Shown here: piece by piece, positions 62,046 through 64,000 of the stretch
How the letters are laid out: the number at the start of each line of letters is the position of its first letter
Numbering within the stretch: position 1 is the first letter of the stretch
Assembly (NCBI RefSeq): GCF_028280385.1
Contig: NZ_JANQLX010000014.1
Span: forward strand, 124,001 to 188,000
Length of the DNA stretch: 64,000 bases
Source of the DNA: Allomuricauda sp.
Lineage (GTDB): Bacteria > Bacteroidota > Bacteroidia > Flavobacteriales > Flavobacteriaceae
Direction: 5' to 3'
Program-made: the position numbers and the translations under genes
The notes under the pieces: model-generated
Told to the model about the DNA's origin: nothing
What the model saw: the letters and a program-made list of their open reading frames with translations, nothing else
The model's database searches: none

Positions 62046-62540
62046 ATGCAAGAAGAATTGGAAGAACTTCCCGGAAAGGCAAGAAAAAAACACCTAGAGA
62101 ACAAAAAGTTCTTTGCCATGCTCAAAAAGAGACCGCCAAAGAACCTTGATTATGTGATGCGCGAACTTCACGAAGCCGAGTTCGAAAACACGGATTGCCT
62201 GGAGTGTGCCAACTGCTGCAAGACCACCGGACCGCTGTTCACCAATATGGATATTGAACGTATAGCGAGGCACTTCAGACTAAAACCCTCACAGTTTATT
62301 GCGCAGTATTTAAAAGTGGATGAGGAGAACGACTATGTGCTGCAACAAGTGCCATGCGCTTTTTTGGGTGCCGATAATTATTGTTCCATTTACGAAGTGC
62401 GACCCAAAGCTTGCAGGGAATTTCCGCATACGGATAGAAAGAAGTTCCATCAAATTAGTCATCTTACTCTAAAAAATGTGGCCATATGCCCGGCGGCATA
62501 TCGGATTGTGGAAGCCATGAAGCAAAATATGAAGCTCTAG
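62046..62540 (+). CDS. YkgJ-family cysteine cluster protein
   Basis: The 164-residue product has the YkgJ (CxxCxxCC) pattern: Cys51, Cys54, Cys57 and Cys58 in DCLECANCCKTTGPLFTNMD. Further cysteines follow in VPCAFLGADNYCSIYEVRP, KACREFPHT and VAICPAAY. These are expected to bind a metal or an iron-sulphur/zinc centre. The N-terminal 30 residues are basic and helical. Function of the family is unknown. It is followed after 21 bases by the fatty-acid-hydroxylase gene. Confidence 0.9.
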   Translation: MQEELEELPGKARKKHLENKKFFAMLKKRPPKNLDYVMRELHEAEFENTDCLECANCCKTTGPLFTNMDIERIARHFRLKPSQFIAQYLKVDEENDYVLQQVPCAFLGADNYCSIYEVRPKACREFPHTDRKKFHQISHLTLKNVAICPAAYRIVEAMKQNMKL

Positions 62541-62561
62541 CTATTTTTTATATTTGGGAAT

Positions 62562-63392
62562 ATGGAACAGCTTATCAATTATTTTGAGAATATCCCGGCG
62601 CTTCATCGCAGTTTGATATTGGTTGGGGGAATCACCTTTTTTTGGATTCTGGAGGGCATCGTGCCCCTGTTTAATGTACCGTACGGAAAATGGCGGCATT
62701 CGGTGCCGAATTTCTTTTTTACCCTGACTACCATCTTGGTCAACTTTCCATTGGCCTTTCTTTTCGTGTTGACATCGGACTGGGCCGTGGCCAATGATTT
62801 TGGAATAATCAATTGGCTGCCTGATATGCCCCTTTGGCTCTATGCGCTACTTGGAGTACTTTTTTTGGATTTGATAGGGGCCTATGCCGCGCATTGGGTT
62901 GAGCACAAGGTAAAACCGCTATGGATGGTGCATTTGGTGCATCACTCGGACCATAATGTGGATACCACCACGGCCAATAGGCACCATCCGTTGGAAAGTC
63001 TGATCAGATATACCTTCACGTTAATGGGCATATTTTTGGTAGGTGCCCCCGTTGGTATTATCATGCTTTATCAAAGTTTGTCCGTAGTGCTCTCCCAGTT
63101 CAACCATGCCAATATTCGCCTACCCAGGAAATTGGATACCGCAATTAGCTGGATCATAGTTAGTCCTGATATGCACAAAGTGCACCATCACTACAAATTA
63201 CCCTATACAGATTCAAATTACGGAAACATCTTTGCCATTTGGGACCGCTTATTTGGAACCTATATGTATCTGGATACGGACAAGATTGTATATGGAGTGG
63301 ACACTTTTCCGGACGAAAAGGAAAATAGCAGCATCCTGGGCCTCTTAAAACAGCCTTTTCATAAGTACAGACGCCCAACTACCGAAAACTAG
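62562..63392 (+). CDS. sterol desaturase / fatty acid hydroxylase family protein
   Basis: The 276-residue product is an integral membrane diiron enzyme. It has about four to five hydrophobic segments and the histidine boxes HWVEHKVKPLWMVHLVHHSD, ANRHHPLESL, and HKVHHHYKLPYTDSNYGNIF, ending FAIWDRLFGTYMYL. Family members hydroxylate or desaturate lipids using oxygen. The substrate here is unknown. It probably shares a transcript with the YkgJ-type gene. Its 3' end overlaps the convergent DUF1343 gene by 4 bases. Confidence 0.92.
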   Translation: MEQLINYFENIPALHRSLILVGGITFFWILEGIVPLFNVPYGKWRHSVPNFFFTLTTILVNFPLAFLFVLTSDWAVANDFGIINWLPDMPLWLYALLGVLFLDLIGAYAAHWVEHKVKPLWMVHLVHHSDHNVDTTTANRHHPLESLIRYTFTLMGIFLVGAPVGIIMLYQSLSVVLSQFNHANIRLPRKLDTAISWIIVSPDMHKVHHHYKLPYTDSNYGNIFAIWDRLFGTYMYLDTDKIVYGVDTFPDEKENSSILGLLKQPFHKYRRPTTEN

Positions 63393-64000
63393 GGGTAAAT
63401 CAGGTATTTTTCCCGGATTTTTTTAAACGCTTCAAGTTCTTCCTGCCATGTGGCCTTTATTTCCGATTCCGTCAAGCCGGATTCAATTTGTTGTTGCAGC
63501 AATGCCGTTCCTGCATGTTTGGTAAACGAATTGGTTCTAAAGAATTTGGCAGGTTCCGTACAGTTTTGGTAGGCATCAATGACCCATTTCAAGGAAACTG
63601 ATTGCATTCGCCCAGAACCGGATAAATCTTTTCCATAACAGATTTTACCTTCTTCCTTAGGGTGTTTGGAGCCAAAATTGGGTTGGGGCGTATAACTGAA
63701 ATCATATTGGGTACTATCCAAAAATGAGGCCCCGTATCGCTGAAATTGAAATTCTGTTCCACGGCCAGCGTTGATATAGGTCCCCTCAAAAAGTCCTAAA
63801 CTGGGATAGAGCGTAATGGCCGTATCATTGGGAAGGTTTGGAGAAGGCCTTATTGGGAGATGGTATTCGGATTGATGGGTGTAATTCTCCAAAGTGATAA
63901 GGGTCAGGTCAGCCTTATTGCCACCCTCCAGCCGTTTTTCTTCATTGATCATCTTGGCATATTCACCTATGGTGAGACCATACACCAAGGGTATGGTGGT
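63389..64000 (-). CDS. DUF1343 (NamZ-like exo-muramidase) protein, N-terminal part missing
   Basis: The frame is open to the right edge, so the window holds only the C-terminal 204 or so residues of a protein normally near 400. The visible part has the DUF1343 blocks YGLTIGEYAKMINEEKRLEG, HLPIRPSPNLPNDTAITLYP, SLGLFEGTYINAGRGTEFQF and ESEIKATWQEELEAFKKIRE. NamZ of this family releases N-acetylmuramic acid from peptidoglycan glycans. Whether a signal peptide is present cannot be seen. Confidence 0.9.
   Translation of the reverse strand, partial: TTIPLVYGLTIGEYAKMINEEKRLEGGNKADLTLITLENYTHQSEYHLPIRPSPNLPNDTAITLYPSLGLFEGTYINAGRGTEFQFQRYGASFLDSTQYDFSYTPQPNFGSKHPKEEGKICYGKDLSGSGRMQSVSLKWVIDAYQNCTEPAKFFRTNSFTKHAGTALLQQQIESGLTESEIKATWQEELEAFKKIREKYLIYP

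Overview
The window comes from a moderately AT-rich bacterial chromosome of the Bacteroidota, almost certainly a (probably marine) member of the Flavobacteriaceae. The evidence is: ribosomal genes without Shine-Dalgarno leaders; promoters of the TAnnTTTG type; zinc-free forms of S14, S4 and L36; IPT/TIG, Kelch and acidic SLP II lipoproteins; a STN-type TonB receptor with FecR and an ECF sigma factor; and a gliding-type (T9SS) C-terminal sorting domain.

Region 1 (1-11,150) is the S10-spc-alpha ribosomal superoperon, entered inside rplV and running rpsC-rplP-rpmC-rpsQ-rplN-rplX-rplE-rpsN-rpsH-rplF-rplR-rpsE-rpmD-rplO-secY-infA-rpmJ-rpsM-rpsK-rpsD-rpoA-rplQ, and closed by a clear terminator. rpmD and rpmJ are very short genes. 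Three internal spacers are degenerate 7-bp repeats. The rpsK-rpsD spacer can fold into a structure that looks like an S4 autoregulatory leader.

Region 2 (11,185-18,493) is core metabolism: carA, eno, a GT5 glycogen-synthase-like enzyme, gltA, a small exported protein and a DDAH-type amidinohydrolase. Region 3 (18,490-26,720) is a carbohydrate locus: a LacI-type repressor divergent from a Na+/solute symporter, a DUF4434 protein, an AGE-family epimerase, a GHL10 glycosidase-like protein and an exported FAD oxidoreductase. It separates the DDAH-like gene from the related ctlX amidinohydrolase at 26,838 and so looks like an insertion.

Region 4 (27,837-36,028) is transcribed leftwards: two tandem IPT/TIG-Kelch lipoproteins, a short IPT/TIG lipoprotein, an exported carboxypeptidase-regulatory-like protein, and an SDR-DUF2867 protein coupled to a hypothetical. 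Region 5 holds argS and an M90 peptidase, then a cell-surface signalling cassette (TonB receptor-FecR-ECF sigma) divergent from a highly acidic, internally repeated lipoprotein. ffh, folD and a DUF2306 membrane protein follow.

Region 6 (47,958-52,359) holds two divergent units with three DUF1080 (3-keto-glycoside hydrolase type) lipoproteins, a VOC protein and a TAT-exported Gfo/Idh/MocA oxidoreductase, plausibly a 3-keto-glycoside catabolic set. Region 7 (52,415-64,000) is mixed: an alpha/beta hydrolase divergent from an HxlR regulator with a palindromic site between them, a HerA-like ATPase, a large C-type-lectin/T9SS secreted protein, queE, a metzincin lipoprotein, a methyltransferase, a YkgJ cysteine-cluster protein, a fatty acid hydroxylase and the C-terminal part of a DUF1343 (NamZ-like) protein. 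No tRNA, rRNA, CRISPR array, insertion sequence or phage gene was seen, and no gene-free stretch exceeds 300 bases.
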